Below are positions 1-11,245 of a stretch of 64,000 bases of DNA, in pieces (position 1 is the stretch's first letter; every line of letters begins with the position of its first letter). Origin of the DNA: Trichobilharzia szidati (Eukaryota; Platyhelminthes; Trematoda; Strigeidida; Schistosomatidae); NCBI GenBank assembly GCA_944472155.2, contig OX235279.1, positions 144,122,920-144,186,919 on the forward strand, in the 5' to 3' direction. Under the pieces are notes generated by a model. It made no database searches. It was given only the letters and a program-made list of their open reading frames with translations, and was not told the origin of the DNA. A program made the translations under genes and the position numbers.

Positions 1-1555
1 TGCTAATGGGAATGATATTATAACTCAGTACAATAACCTCTTATTCCCAATGACTGCAGTAGCATAGTCGAATATAACAAGCTACGTGTAGATAGGAAAT
101 CATGCTTCTCGGTGACTGAGTGACTTATCCTGATGGGTAACAACATAAATAAGATCACGGCCATCGGAAATTTTTCACAGATAGCAACCAAACACTTAGA
201 ACCTTTTGCACTTCGTTAAATAAAAAAGCATATAACTGACAATATGGACTTGACTAACTCAAACTTCAACATTTTAAACAATTCACTCTTGATATGAATG
301 GTTTGGGGATTAAATGCCAACAAGGTCGAAAGGAAGTCAAATGGTAAATACCAGATATCCAAGCATGAAGTGGTTGGAATTTAATCTTCAGGACAAAACC
401 GTCGGAAAGGTTTTCCCGACCCACTCCACACATTTTATATCTACACAAATATTAAAATCCAGTCTGAATGAAAAGTAACCGTGCAAAGAATTCTCTTCAG
501 GTCCTTACAGTTACCATTTGTTATCATTATAATAGCATACAAGTATACGACACACACCTTTTCTTTACTTAAAATGAGTGCGGATTGAAAATCAGTTCAG
601 CTGCAGATTGTAAACTAATAAGCTTATTGATACAGATAGCTGCTATCAGACAAACACAGAATGTGACTTAAAAATCTAGCAACTGATGAACAGACAGCAC
701 AAAACGACAGTCTGAACAATAATGCATTAGTTTAGTTACAATCTAAGCTAAGGGATCTTCGTACTAGGTCCTACGCTTATACACATCTGTCTGTCATTAG
801 GCGACGGTAAACTGTTTAGGTTAATTAGCCATCAATCCAACTGGGAACTGATTAGAATATAGTCACAAAGGAGATTCATAGAGTATACATTTTGAGATCT
901 ATAAGTTTGGTGACTTTATAGCATTCTTTTTTTCTCTTCTACAAGCATAAAACAATCGATTTTAAGAATTTTATACTCCCTAATACCAACAGAAGTGTAC
1001 CATTTGTAGTATTACTATTATTCATCCTTTGAGTTCCGAGTGGGACTTAGGGCTTCAGTGGCGAATTGTGATTCCACTAGTTTCTCAGTCATCTCTTTCA
1101 AATGGATCCACATCTGTCCACAAGTACTCAAGGTCACTACACTGCTATTTCCATAACAGCATCCAATTAGTTTGTTCCATCACAACATACACAAGACATT
1201 AGACTGAGTGTGGTTTTTTCGCAGTCGGAAAATACACATGTTAAATCAGAGAGTACAGTAGTATCTTTCCAACTGAACTACAATGACTACAACTAACCTA
1301 AATTATCCTACATGCCACACACTCAAATGACTGACAGTAATTGCTTAAGTAACTCCTATAACATGCACTTCATCATAACAAACACGCTTGTATGCCATTC
1401 CAATAAAGTTACCAAACATTTCTATAGCGAAAATCAATCAGAGACCTGAAGATTTATTCATAGTTAAGGAAGATGACGGAAAAGTCTTAACGAATTAAAA
1501 AGCAAGTACGATCAAAATACAATTAAAACCAATTTTAAAATGCGCAACGCTTTAC
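1..1555. other. No exon recognised; M3 gene 3' intron sequence
   Basis: The minus-strand oligopeptidase gene must continue leftwards through here, but I could not recognise another exon; no segment encodes the WD..Y or HExxH regions expected next. Around 1030-1140 there is a stretch (gagttccgagtgggactt) whose reverse complement recurs near 31590, so part is repeat-derived. Confidence 0.4.
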
Positions 1556-1868
1556 CAGGTAGATCTAGATTCGCATTTGCCCATTCTCTCAATAATTTGA
1601 AGTCACGTTCACCACTTTGTTTCAAAATGGTTCTGAAAGGCTCAAGAATATCATTGGTCAAACTGTCAGGAGATGATGGTGAACATGCATAGGGTGAGCT
1701 CCAAACTACAGATAACCAATCTTTACAACCAAGATGTTTCGCTAAAGATGCTCGTAAACGGCGAAGGTGTTGTATGCGGCCATCATTAGATGCATGTAAA
1801 CCAGTTGATGGACCAAAATACCGATCACTTGCACGCCGAACCCAATATTCCCATACCAACCGACGTAA
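1556..1868 (-). CDS. M3-family oligopeptidase, exon 4 (last in window)
   Basis: Acceptor TTTCTCACAG precedes base 1868. It starts in phase 0 with LRRLVWEYWVRRASDR, corresponding to the very conserved 'LREEMYRAYSTRASD' segment, then HLRRLRASLAKHLGCKDW (OpdA 'ILALRHELAQLLGFENY') and FKLLREWANANLDLPG. A GTAAAG donor follows CCTG at 1556; without splicing the frame runs on to a stop at 1512. Downstream catalytic exons are expected left of base 1. Confidence 0.7.
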
Positions 1869-2009
1869 CTGTGAGAAACAAATTTCGAGTAAGGCGATAC
1901 GGATTAGGCAAGTATACACAATTCATATTAACTACGTGTGGTTAAATAACGAAAAAAGACACCTGAACACAGAATTATGTAAACGAAAGTTGTCGAACTG
2001 TGAACTCAC

Positions 2010-2494
2010 CTCACTATTGCTACAATGTTTCAAGAATGTACTGACTATTTCGTTCGAAGATAAATTGATATGCATACCAGCTATATGTCCACCGTCTTCT
2101 TTACCACCCAGAACTGCAGGCAGCCAATATGGTGCTGATGGAGCTAAATCTGACTCAGCAACTCTTATATCTGTAGCACCTGTAAGAACATCTAAATATG
2201 ACGGTGTTGATATACGACCAGAAAACCTTGAACTTGAATTTTGAGGTGTTGATACTGAAGCTGAGGATGCAACCATTGCTTGAAACTGGACCTCTTCTTT
2301 ATCTATATTTGTATGTACATCGTGTATAGCTTCTAAAGACTTCGGAGAGTGTTGTGAAATAGTGTTTGAGGATGATCTAGAGTTTCCTATTTCAGAAGCA
2401 TCTCCTTTGAATTCGGAGAATGAAGGTTTATTAGGAGGAAGTAATAATTCAGTACCCATTAACCAACATTCATAGATCCATGCATCCAACAAGC
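2010..2494 (-). CDS. M3-family oligopeptidase, exon 3
   Basis: Acceptor TTTCATTTCAG precedes base 2494 and a GTGAGT donor follows 2010. It codes for about residues 179-340. The opening LLDAWIYECWLMGTELLLPP aligns with the 'ALRDFELSGIGLP' helix of OpdA. A Ser-rich insertion of about 45 residues (approximately 217-262) follows that OpdA lacks. The end (NEIVSTFLKHCSNSE) matches the 'SYLPVMTYCDNQAL' block. The insertion is low complexity and could be a species-specific loop. Confidence 0.7.
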
Positions 2495-2907
2495 CTGAAA
2501 TGAAATAATTCCCCTTTGAAATAAAGAGATGTCTTTCAAACCAAAAGGATAGTGCGGCATTTCACAATTCTTAATCTTTACTACGAATCAAAATGCATGA
2601 TATATAAACCTCATGATTTCATTTCTTAAGTGAGTATCACTGTATGATGAACTTACCTTTAGTTACAACCATTTACCAAAAATATCTAACAGTCTCACAG
2701 TTCACAACTAAAACTAAGCCTAAAGGATCAAGTTTATCTAGTATTAATTCAATTGGAAAATAAGCACAAATTCTGTCAAATGTACTGCCGAAACAATCGA
2801 TTTTTTTGAAAAGAACAATAAATTGTAGCATAGGATGAAACCTGGAACAAATTGTTCGACATACCAACACCGTAGAACTGTGAAGCATTAATTTAGGCAG
2901 TAGACTG

Positions 2908-3338
2908 ACTGGTTTCAACATAGAACTTTGCACTGATTTGCAGCAGTTCGAGTGACCACACTTCACTTAGCACACAAAGAAAGAGAAGATAGTTAAGAGA
3001 TTCAAAACAGAGATAATAAACGGCAAAAAGAATAGTAAGAACAACATAGTTTTATTGGATATTATGTCACAAGGGATGGATGTATCTGCGCCATTATTGA
3101 GAACGATTTCGAGCCATAGCACCAATTGTCTCCAGCCATTGGTTTTTATCATTTCGAGGACCAAAACCAGGAAGTATACACCTTCCTACGTGGCTGGCTT
3201 AAACTAAATGTTGTAGGTTTCATTGACTGATGAAGCCATGTTTTGGTTTGACCGCTACTGGCTCTTTTCCAACCTGACCCATCGTATGTCAGTTAACATT
3301 GCCAGTCGAGGAAGGCGTCGGCCAGGCATACGTAACAC
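2908..3338 (-). mobile_element. RTE-like LINE 3' end, antisense arm of an inverted pair
   Basis: Antisense copy of the C-terminus and 3' UTR of an RTE-type non-LTR retrotransposon. Read on the minus strand it contains VLRMPGRRLPRLAMLTDI and a decayed W..TIGAMARNR.QWRR segment, then a 3' UTR ending in a TGAC microsatellite. It lies within the large M3 intron. The same UTR recurs at 34283-34400 and 43135-43450. Confidence 0.6.
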
Positions 3339-3876
3339 TAAGGTAAGTAATGTTGACGTTAGGCGTAGAGTGTTGGGCAAAGAGGGAAAATCAATCGAAG
3401 AGGCTATAAAGTTACATAGATTGAGATGGTTAGGCCACGTGCTGCGCATGCCTAACCATCGTCTCCCCCGACGGGCATTACTAGCTGATATAGGTGCAGG
3501 TTGGAAAAGAGTAAGTGGTGGCCAAACAAAAACATGGCATCAGTCCATGAAATCCTTGACAGTTAAACTGAGTCAGGTAGGGAAATGCAGACTTCCGGGT
3601 TGGGTCCCTCGGGACTCTAAGAATCAATGGCTGGAGACAATAGGTGACATGGCTCAAAATCGTTGTCAATGGCGCAGATGTATTCAGTCTCTTTAACCTT
3701 CATACTCCTTTCTACCATTACTCATTCTGTTTCACTCTTACATTTGTCAAAACTCTATTGATTCCCTGCACTCATCTTCTTGTCTACCTTTGTGTGCTAT
3801 TTGGAACGTGGCAACTCGAACTGCTGCACTTCGGTGCCAAGTTCTATGTTGAATCCAGACAGACAGACAGACAGAT
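3339..3876 (+). mobile_element. RTE-like LINE 3' end, sense arm
   Basis: Sense copy of the same LINE tail. The open frame to 3696 carries the C-terminal signature RLRWLGHVLRMPNHRLPRRA, then WKRVSGGQTKTWHQ and NQWLETIGDMAQNR.QWRRCIQSL before the stop. The 3' UTR ends in (GACA)n at 3857-3877, a microsatellite tail typical of RTE elements. It is head to head with the antisense copy at 2908-3338. Confidence 0.65.
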
Positions 3877-4205
3877 ACGTAACACATGTCCTAACCATCC
3901 CAATCAATGCAACTTCACAGTCTCGTCGATTGATTTCCCCTCAATATTGCTCACCCTGTTATACCACTTCACTCGGGAAATATAACGCAGGCAGCCGTTT
4001 CATGTCTTTCAATCTCAGTGGCCAGATCTCACACCCATAAAGGAGGACGGAGCAAAATGCTGAGCAGTACACCCGCCCTTTGGTCGATAGCCAGCTGGAT
4101 ATCACGTCTACGCCAGAGAAGGCGTAAACTGGCATATGCGAAACGAGCTTTCTGTATCCGTGCAGAGATCTCGTCAGTGATTAACCCCTTAGGACTGATG
4201 CTACT
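3877..4205 (-). mobile_element. RTE-like LINE fragment, antisense
   Basis: Minus-strand translation gives ISARIQKARFAYASLRLLW, the block after the RT palm, then a frame-shifted region and EGKSIDETVKLH..LGWLGHVL. It abuts the microsatellite end of the preceding copy, so it is a third, separately inserted fragment of the same family. Confidence 0.55.
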
Positions 4206-4209
4206 AAAT

Positions 4210-5124
4210 GACTACTAGAACATAGGTCCGAACCCAGCTATGCCTGGAATTAAGAGCAGCCAATCAGGCAGTAGCACTACTCTTTACACATGAAGCTCAC
4301 TGAAGAGTGCACTAAAATGCATGTGGTTTCTGAGCAACGTTTCATTTTATCCCACATCTTAACGAAGATAAGTAAAACAGAAGTTACACAATATAAAGAA
4401 TGAACAGACAATGGGTGACTGACTGACTTATAAATCAAAGTAAAACTTTTCGTATACGTTCCATCAGTTCAAGTTGCCCTATTTACAAAACACTACATGA
4501 GAAAGGGAAGACCATAATTGTTATAATAATACAACGCATAAAAATGTGAACAAGAGGTGATAGTTTGATGAATAGTGACAAAGATGATAAATGCAAAACA
4601 CTTCAGCCATTTCACTAAGTTTTCAATAACTCACTCCTGGTATCCCAATACATCCAGTCAGCCAAACTACATATACCTAGCTGGATCGGAACAACAGTTA
4701 AGGATTCGTGCCACAGAATACCCTCCAACTCGACTTTGATTCATCTCAGATGACGTCCTGACCATCTCAGTCGTCAAGCCTAGCTATACGGTGGACTGAC
4801 TTATCTTACTCAGATTTTTAGCCTCAATATTACTTATCATATATTTTATCTCATACTGGCAATAGAAAGAAGACACCTGTGGTCACAAACCTGTTATCCT
4901 TCGGCGTCTTCCACTTTCATCTATCTTGTTGTAAAATCTCAAGTTAAGACAAAGCAAACTACTGTGTAGCCGAACATCACACCTATAACGAATACTGTGG
5001 TGGGTTCTATCACCTACCAGTTTATTCAGTTGAATGTCAATAGTTGGCAGACCTGGTTCATTGTAGTGTAACAGCAGAAGGCAAGACACAGAAGCCAATG
5101 TATATTCATTAGTCAAACCGCTGT
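4210..5124. other. No feature recognised
   Basis: AT-rich intron sequence of the M3 gene with no convincing coding frame. The frame on the minus strand at 4883-5206 is low complexity and reads through the TA microsatellite, so I do not treat it as a gene. Confidence 0.4.
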
Positions 5125-5149
5125 TTATATATATATATATATATATATA
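5125..5149. repeat. (TA)n microsatellite
   Basis: About twelve uninterrupted TA units. Confidence 0.9.
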
Positions 5150-5211
5150 GTTTATATTCGTTAACCAATCACTGAGCATTTGATTTTGGTTTACATTAGA
5201 CAACATGAAAC

Positions 5212-5350
5212 AGAATGTTCAAATATACATAGTATTCTGTTGCTAACGCAGTGTTGAACTGTATGAAAAGTATTCTGTCTCTAACAGCAAATAGAATGTT
5301 CAAATAGACATATCGTACTCTGTTGTTAATGCCGTATTGAACTGTGGGAA
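5212..5350. repeat. Diverged tandem repeat, period about 81 bp
   Basis: AGAATGTTCAAATA begins at 5212 and recurs at 5293 (AGAATGTTCAAATAGACATA), each followed by a related ACTCTGTTG/TTCTGTTG..AACTG sequence. The second unit is incomplete. Confidence 0.6.
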
Positions 5351-5742
5351 TATGTGAGAATAATATTCCGTTGGAACACATTGTCCGTATCACACCACCA
5401 CAGTAAGAGCACGCCATGACATGCAACAATAGGAAACCAAAATCTTAGTCTAATGAACAACACGGAGTAAACTGCTTAGAAAGGATTTTTACATACTGGG
5501 TAAAGCTCAGACTAAATGTGTGAATGTTTACTAGACTATTTGGTTGTTAAGGTTAAAGTGAAGCGCGATTCAATAACCCACACTTCAATTTTTAGTGTAA
5601 AAAACCCCCACATAACTGAACGATTAAAAAATCTCAAAATGCGTTTCGTCTTAAAAAAGTTAATTATACTACACTTTGAGTGTTATCCAAACGTGAACTC
5701 GTTGCAAGTACTATTAATGAATAAAACATTTTTGAGCGAACA

Positions 5743-5748
<6 letters not shown>

Positions 5749-5786
<38 letters not shown>
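5749..5786. repeat. (TA)n microsatellite
   Basis: About nineteen TA units inside the M3 intron. Confidence 0.9.
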
Positions 5787-5788
<2 letters not shown>

Positions 5789-6752
5789 GCACAAACTGCA
5801 AACAAGAAACAGATGAAACCTTTCCTTCAAGTTATTTATTTGCAAGTCTATAATCCTAGAAGAAATTTATGCCCACTGTCTATACACATTAACAAACCAT
5901 CTGACTGTCCGATAGGAGCACTTTGTTCATGTTCATTTACTGAAAACAAACTGCATACATTATGAGCGCCACACGGCAGTAACAGACCAGAAATGTAAGC
6001 AAAATTATCAAAAGCACTCAAAGGACAGTTCATTACTTCACATTTCTTCTATAAAGAAATGAAGGCAGCAAAACAGCACTATCGCCACTGATTTCGAATC
6101 TCAACCTTATCTAATAGTCTTGAGCCACCTGATTTGATTGGTTACCCGGACCACATATAGGGTCACATGCATTAACAGATGCTAACCCTTTATCCCATAA
6201 CCATTGGTTAACCATCCTTCCGCTTACTTCACCCAATCCCAGTTAGCAAACACTAAACGGTATGGGAGCGAAAGAGATGAAATTCGCAGCACATGCACAA
6301 ATTGCAAGAGCCGATTTCCTATGATGACGTCACTTACTGAAAGATGTTTTCTTCATCCACACATTTAAGTTCTGCGACTGGGTGAACTTTAGTGTACTAG
6401 AGAATTATCCAAAATGTCATTTTCGCATGCGAAGAATGCATCATCTATAAATCTATGGTGAAATACCAGCTTTGTGATAAGCTTAATCACATGATTTTAT
6501 CAGAACGAAGCTCAAATATTCTCCTCATACATTTATCTCTCAATTAATATACACGCAAGACGTAAAAATGGCCGCATTGTATTGTAGTGGGGATTTCTGA
6601 ATTACAAGATTTAATATCTTGTTAACGTTTCAAGAGAGACGCTGCTGTTATTTCAGATGCAAACAATACCCGTAAAACTGGTAGCAAATCACCACCTAGT
6701 AAGCTAGCGATTCCATAAATAAGCTTCACAATTAATAATTATTGTAAACCAT

Positions 6753-7322
6753 GACTTAAAAACAGCGGCAAATTGTAATGGAGCCGCAACTAAGGCTTTT
6801 CGAATGCTATGGGCGATTCGAGAGGCTTTCAAAGGATTAGACAAGGGTATTTTCCAAGTACTCTATGCAACATATGTAAAACCACATCTAGAATACTGCA
6901 TACAAGCGGCGAATCCATGCTTCAAAAAGGAGGTACATATTCTGGAAAAAGCACAAAGAGTAGGAACCAAATTAGTTAGTGGTATCTCACACCTTCCTTA
7001 TGATATGAGGATGGAGCATTTAAATCTCTTCTCATTATCATACTGAAGCAGGAGAGATAACTTAATTTTAGCATACCGTATATTAAAGGGTGATTTAGAG
7101 ATTGATCTTTCATACCTTTTCTCTCCCTCTAGGATACATTTACGAGGTCACAACAGGAAGGTGCTCAAACCGAGGACGATTAGAATACGTGTGGAATTTA
7201 GATTCTCCCACAGAGTAGTCAACGAGTGAAACTCCCTACCTGATTCATTAGTAACATCTCCATCGGTGAACGCTTTCAAAGAGAATTTAGACCTCTGCAG
7301 AGATATATTTTGCAAGGATTAA
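6753..7322 (+). pseudogene. CR1-like LINE reverse transcriptase C-terminus, broken
   Basis: C-terminal part of a CR1/Jockey-type reverse transcriptase, 5' truncated and dead. The frame reads KAFRMLWAIREAFKG, then LYATYVKPHLEYC.QAANPC and LEKAQRVGTKLVSGISHLPY, all diagnostic of the region after the RT palm. An in-frame TGA at 7044-7046 (probably a decayed CGA) interrupts it, after which SRRDNLILAYRILKGD continues in the same frame. A second TGA replaces the Trp of the usual VVNEWNSLP motif. The frame ends at TAA 7320-7322. It sits in the 5.16-kb M3 intron, antisense to the gene. Confidence 0.75.
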
Positions 7323-7652
7323 CACAGGTAAAAAGAGCCTACTATCCTTATCATCTGAATCTGAGAATGAGTAGAGATGAGGTGTAAAAACTATTCAGGT
7401 CATAGTTGTAAAGTGCAAAATACATACGTACTATACACAAGTAATCTTGACTACTAAGACTGGCAGATACAATCTCATTAGATTACACCGTAATATCTAG
7501 TTTGTATATTACCAAGACATATCCTACAATGAGAAGCTTAATCCAGAGACTTTAGCAAAGACAAGACTGAGGAACTCTCTAATTCCAAGTATTGAGACCT
7601 AGTAATTGCAAACTAATTCAAAAGAAACGACACTTTATATTCAACTAATCAC

Positions 7653-8008
7653 CTTTTTCATATTCATCCATACTGGAGTTCGTACGTCTAAGTGTTAGAA
7701 GAGCTTCATAAATAGAAGAATCACGGCAAAGATATTCACGTCTGGCAGCTTTCAATTTCTGGTACAGGCGTGACACTACCAGGGTCCAAATTGGGTCTTC
7801 TTTTACACTGGTGAGACAGTTTAGATTGCAGAAGGCCTGCTCAACAGGAAAAGATGCTTGCTCAAGAGCGGATATGATGGTGGTATCATTTTTCATAAGC
7901 TTGCCACTCTGGATAGAGTCTGATAACTTTGATAAGGAAACTTGATAATTCATAATTAGTTTGGAAATTCCTCCGAACACTCTGTCAGGTTTCAGGTCCT
8001 CTAAACTA
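7653..8008 (-). CDS. M3-family oligopeptidase, exon 2
   Basis: Codes for about residues 60-178 of the predicted enzyme, the helical N-terminal domain. Visible family landmarks are the VFGGISKLI..Y block (aligned to the start of the OpdA helical domain) and FCNLNCLTSVKEDP, matching the 'PVSHLNSVKN' segment of OpdA. It ends with one base of a Gly codon at a GTGATT donor. The next exon begins with the complementary two bases at 2494, so exon 3 can follow directly across a 5.16-kb intron. Confidence 0.65.
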
Positions 8009-8042
8009 CTCGTGTTAAGGAAAAAATGCAAACAAATTTTAC
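8009..8042 (-). other. 34-nt micro-intron in the M3 gene
   Basis: A GT...AG interval of only 34 nt separates exons 1 and 2. It is T-rich and not a multiple of three, so it must be removed to keep the frame; removal turns an immediate stop into the codon Asn. Tiny introns near the 5' end of genes are known in schistosomes. Confidence 0.7.
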
Positions 8043-8221
8043 TTTGAAATGCTGAGTGGCTTCAAGATATTTTGCGATACATACGATTCGCAAGGTATCT
8101 CCGGTATAAGATAGTATGATGGTCCATGTTCATTTTTGTAGCTTCCATAAGGACTGTAATTCCTGAGATGTGTAACGCTCCTCCGGAAAGAGTGTCGCAA
8201 GGTCAGCAGACGGGCCACCAT
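8043..8221 (-). CDS. M3-family oligopeptidase, exon 1 (mitochondrial presequence)
   Basis: First coding exon of a zinc oligopeptidase of peptidase family M3 (oligopeptidase A/PrlC group), which cuts short peptides, often in mitochondria. The ATG at 8221-8219 opens a leader rich in Arg, Ser and Leu with no acidic residue in the first ~20 positions (MVARLLTLRHSFRRSV), typical of a mitochondrial presequence. The upstream codons in the frame lack another Met. The exon ends after two bases of an Asn codon at a GT donor. Exons at 8221-8043, 8008-7653, 2494-2010 and 1868-1556 join in phase (179+356+485+313 nt) to about 444 residues, roughly the N-terminal two thirds of a usual ~680-residue M3 enzyme. 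The HExxH zinc motif is not in the window. Assignment rests on by-eye alignment with E. coli OpdA: 'PLE/VEQAFCNL..LTSVK', 'RRASD' and 'LRASLAKHLG' blocks fall in the right order. Confidence 0.7.
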
Positions 8222-8239
8222 ACTTGGCGCTTTCAAACA

Positions 8240-9690
8240 ATAACCTAGACTTGACCTACAGAAATCTCAACTTCAACTGAAGCAATAATATGACTAAAGT
8301 TTCTTTATTTTGAAAGTTCATATGACAGAAAGGGGAGCCAGATTTCCAAGAATGTGTTTCAGTGAAAAAAGTTTTCTCAGTTAATGATTAATTTCCTTTC
8401 CAGATCTGGAATGTCTACAGAAATCCTCAAATGTATGCACATTTGTTAGGCTACTTTCTGTTGTATAACCTACAGATTTAATGTGCAGATGTTCTAAACT
8501 GCCCATCGTAGCCCCTTCATACTCCTTCTGAACATCCATCACAAAATTATCTGCATACAGATGACGGAAAATTTAAAAGATCTACATTCACCAACATGAA
8601 ACGAAGCTTCTAGATTACTCAACCAAGGTTCACCTTTACCAAAAGTGAGTATCTGGTCTCTTTTTGGGTTATTCTGGCCAACTGACTGACAAAACTCCAC
8701 GTTGGTGTTGTTGTACACCTTCCATGACACCGAAGTTGAAGGAGAGCTAAAATTAGTAGACGAAATCAACCTAACATTAACTTAATAAACATCTGGCTAT
8801 CTTGAGAGTGTTCTAGGAGTATTAAGTTTCGTTTCAGGCAGTCTTGGATGTCACTTTGCCTTTCTCATATGTGCAGTTTACACACAGAGTCTTAGCCTGT
8901 AGTTTAGTGATACTCACGAGATAATTTTTAAAATGTTTTCCCCAAATACCCTTGACTTTCATTCTATTTAATAATGCTGTTCGACAAAGCAAACTGATAA
9001 ATATCTGAGTTCTTTTGATTTGCGTTTCGTTACCAGTATTCAAAAATCAGGTGGTGTACTGATTGACTGGATGGAAAATGCTTATTACGTTGAATAAGGT
9101 TTATTAATTGTGCCATGTCTACAGGCTAATTTATTCATCTTGTAAATTTTAATGGTTGTACTGCTTTTAATTTTTGCACAACAGGACTTTGCTATTTATG
9201 TGTGTCCCATTTTATAATCGTAATCGCTTCATTTTAATTAACCTTTCATACAGTGGCTGATGACTTTCTTGCAACTTCCCACCTTCTAAGCACATCAACC
9301 ATCTCCATGGCTCCCGCATGTGGAAGCCCACTTCGCTCTGTGAGGTATCTGCAACAATTACCTCAGATGGCACAAGGGATTCCTGCACGAAATATGAAGT
9401 ACGGGCACAATAAGCACTAACATTAAAGCGACAGAAAAGAGGAAAACCCAGTCTCACAAAACCAGAGATAGAAAGCTGACGAAGATTTCGGCACTTTTCC
9501 ACAGGTCACCCATGATGGAGTTAGCAGATATATCTCACAATTACCGGGGTATTTCTACAGCACCGTCCACTAGCTCCCATAGAGAACTTTCCCCTACCAG
9601 TAATTCGTCGGGTTTTGAAGAGTGACTTACACGACAAAAAGGTATTGAGATCTGCGCAGTATCAAGAAGGAGACTCGAGTACTTCCTACA
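8240..9690. other. Upstream flank of the M3 gene, nothing assigned
   Basis: Several short open frames occur on the minus strand (8539-8769, 8834-9043, 9212-9502). None resembles a known family to me. The 8539-8769 frame has an acceptor-like TTTTAG upstream and could be an exon of a neighbouring gene, but this is weak. Confidence 0.25.
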
Positions 9691-10795
9691 ACCGTGCGTC
9701 CTTCAGCTGCAGTAAACCTTACTCAAAGTTCTGGAGGAGGCTATCGAAATTGTATCGTAGATATTGTGGTGCCACTGCTCAAAGATGTAGTCGTCCATGC
9801 ACCCTCAACCCTAGTCAGCAGAGAGCTGTGTAAACCACGCGTGATGGCAACTAATATCGCTGGAGGAACTTTGCCTCATTTTTCTTCTATGTTATCGATA
9901 AAATCTTTAGGATGATACTAGAGCCGAAGCTAGAGAGATTCACCCTACAGCGGAGGGGGTTGGCGACCTACATCTCTAAAACCACGTGCTGCCTTTTTCA
10001 CTCATTACAATATATGGTAGAAGATGACATGACCTTAAGATCAGATTTCACCGTTCATTCCCCTGGGTTTACATCGTTCCCACCGGCATTATTGTTATGC
10101 ATCTCTTGTAACATCAGCATTCGCGGGTAGAGGCTGGCAAGATTAAGATGATAGATTCTACCTCACGACTATCCACCATCCAGGTTTTCACTCATAGCCT
10201 CTCAGCCTGGCGTATTGAAACCCCTGCCACTTCAACTCCTTGCCCGGTCCTACACACAATACTTGATGAAACCCTTAGAAAGGCACATCCGTATTCAGCA
10301 GGCGTGATCTGATACGTGCATATAACCAGATCTCAGTACATTTTGAAAATGTTCTGAGGACAGCAGGGTTTTGATCTGTTTGAATTTCTTCTCATGTCCC
10401 TCGGTCAACACCGCAGAGACATTCCAGTGTTTCGTTTACAAAATCTTCCGTAGACTAGACCTAACCTTCTCATATCTGGATGACCACCTGATGGCCAGTC
10501 CAAATGAGAAAACCCATGATGATTATCTACAACCGTTTTTCCATCAAATCTCAGAGCACTCAATAACAGTTAGCGTAACCAATTGCCATCTTGGCAACAA
10601 ATCCTTGACTTTTTTGGGGCACGTGACCAGTTAACAGGGCATTCGCACTTTAGCTGAAAAGGCGCAAGCGGCTCGAACATTTCCAGTGCTAGCGTTCCTG
10701 TGCACGTTTCTCAGTATCATAAGTCACTACCACCGGTTTATTCTTCAATGCGCGCGTACTTCAACACCACTGACCAATCTTTTAAAAGGTATGTG
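9690..10795 (+). mobile_element. Gypsy LTR retrotransposon gag-pol remnant
   Basis: Decayed Ty3/Gypsy element. Near 9735-9830 the frame reads KLYRRYCGATAQRCSRPC, like the gag C-terminal C.YH..FG..A..C..PC motif of fluke Gypsy elements. The reverse transcriptase is clearest at 10390-10790: VNTAETFQCFV, FSYLDDHLMASPNEKTHDDY (catalytic YLDD kept), LGNKSLTFLGHVTS, a TAA at 10632-10634, then GIRTLAEKAQAARTFP and ISHYHRFI..LTNLLKG in the same frame. A frameshift separates the MSLG (usual MPFGL) from VNTAETFQ. Protease and connection sequence between gag and RT is too eroded to read. Confidence 0.75.
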
Positions 10796-10850
10796 TAAAA
10801 CACCAGCTTTTACCCCAGAATAATATCTCATACTTCGTATAATAATAATA

Positions 10851-11245
10851 TTATATTCTCATTTTTTACATGAGTGACGCCAGTTTACAGGCATCATCAA
10901 TATGATAAATTACATATACGATTAGTAAGCATATTTAATAATAGTAATTTAATAATAGCAATTTAATAAAATACATTTTTTTCCTACCTGTGTAGGACAC
11001 ACCAGTTGTACAGGCATGGATACGTATTATTTAAATTACATAAATTTGGTTCATGGCAAAATTATAAGGTTGCAGTCATTTTGTCTATGGAAACAATATG
11101 ATAACTAGTCATTCAATGGAACACATCAGGAAATATAGAAATATTGTCTTCGCATTAACAAAAAAAACCAAGTATGTTTTGGATGGATTACAAATACTTG
11201 GGAAAAAATAAAGCTTGAAGTAATTCCTCCATATAACTTTGGTGT
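10851..11245 (+). repeat. Dispersed repeat A, copy 1
   Basis: Shared blocks with copies at 28208 and 29453: ACGCCAGTTTACAGGCATCA, GTAGGACACAC.AGTTGTA, CTTCGCATTAACAAAAAA and a final AAAAAATAAAGCTTGA. It lies directly after the Gypsy RT, so it may be part of that element's 3' end or LTR, but this is not proven. AATAAA occurs near its end. Confidence 0.6.

Noticed and set aside
4883..5206. 107-codon minus-strand frame
   Set aside because: Reads through a TA microsatellite and has no motif or splice context.
5516..5965. 149-codon plus-strand frame
   Set aside because: Contains the translated TA microsatellite (a Tyr-Ile run) and no domain.
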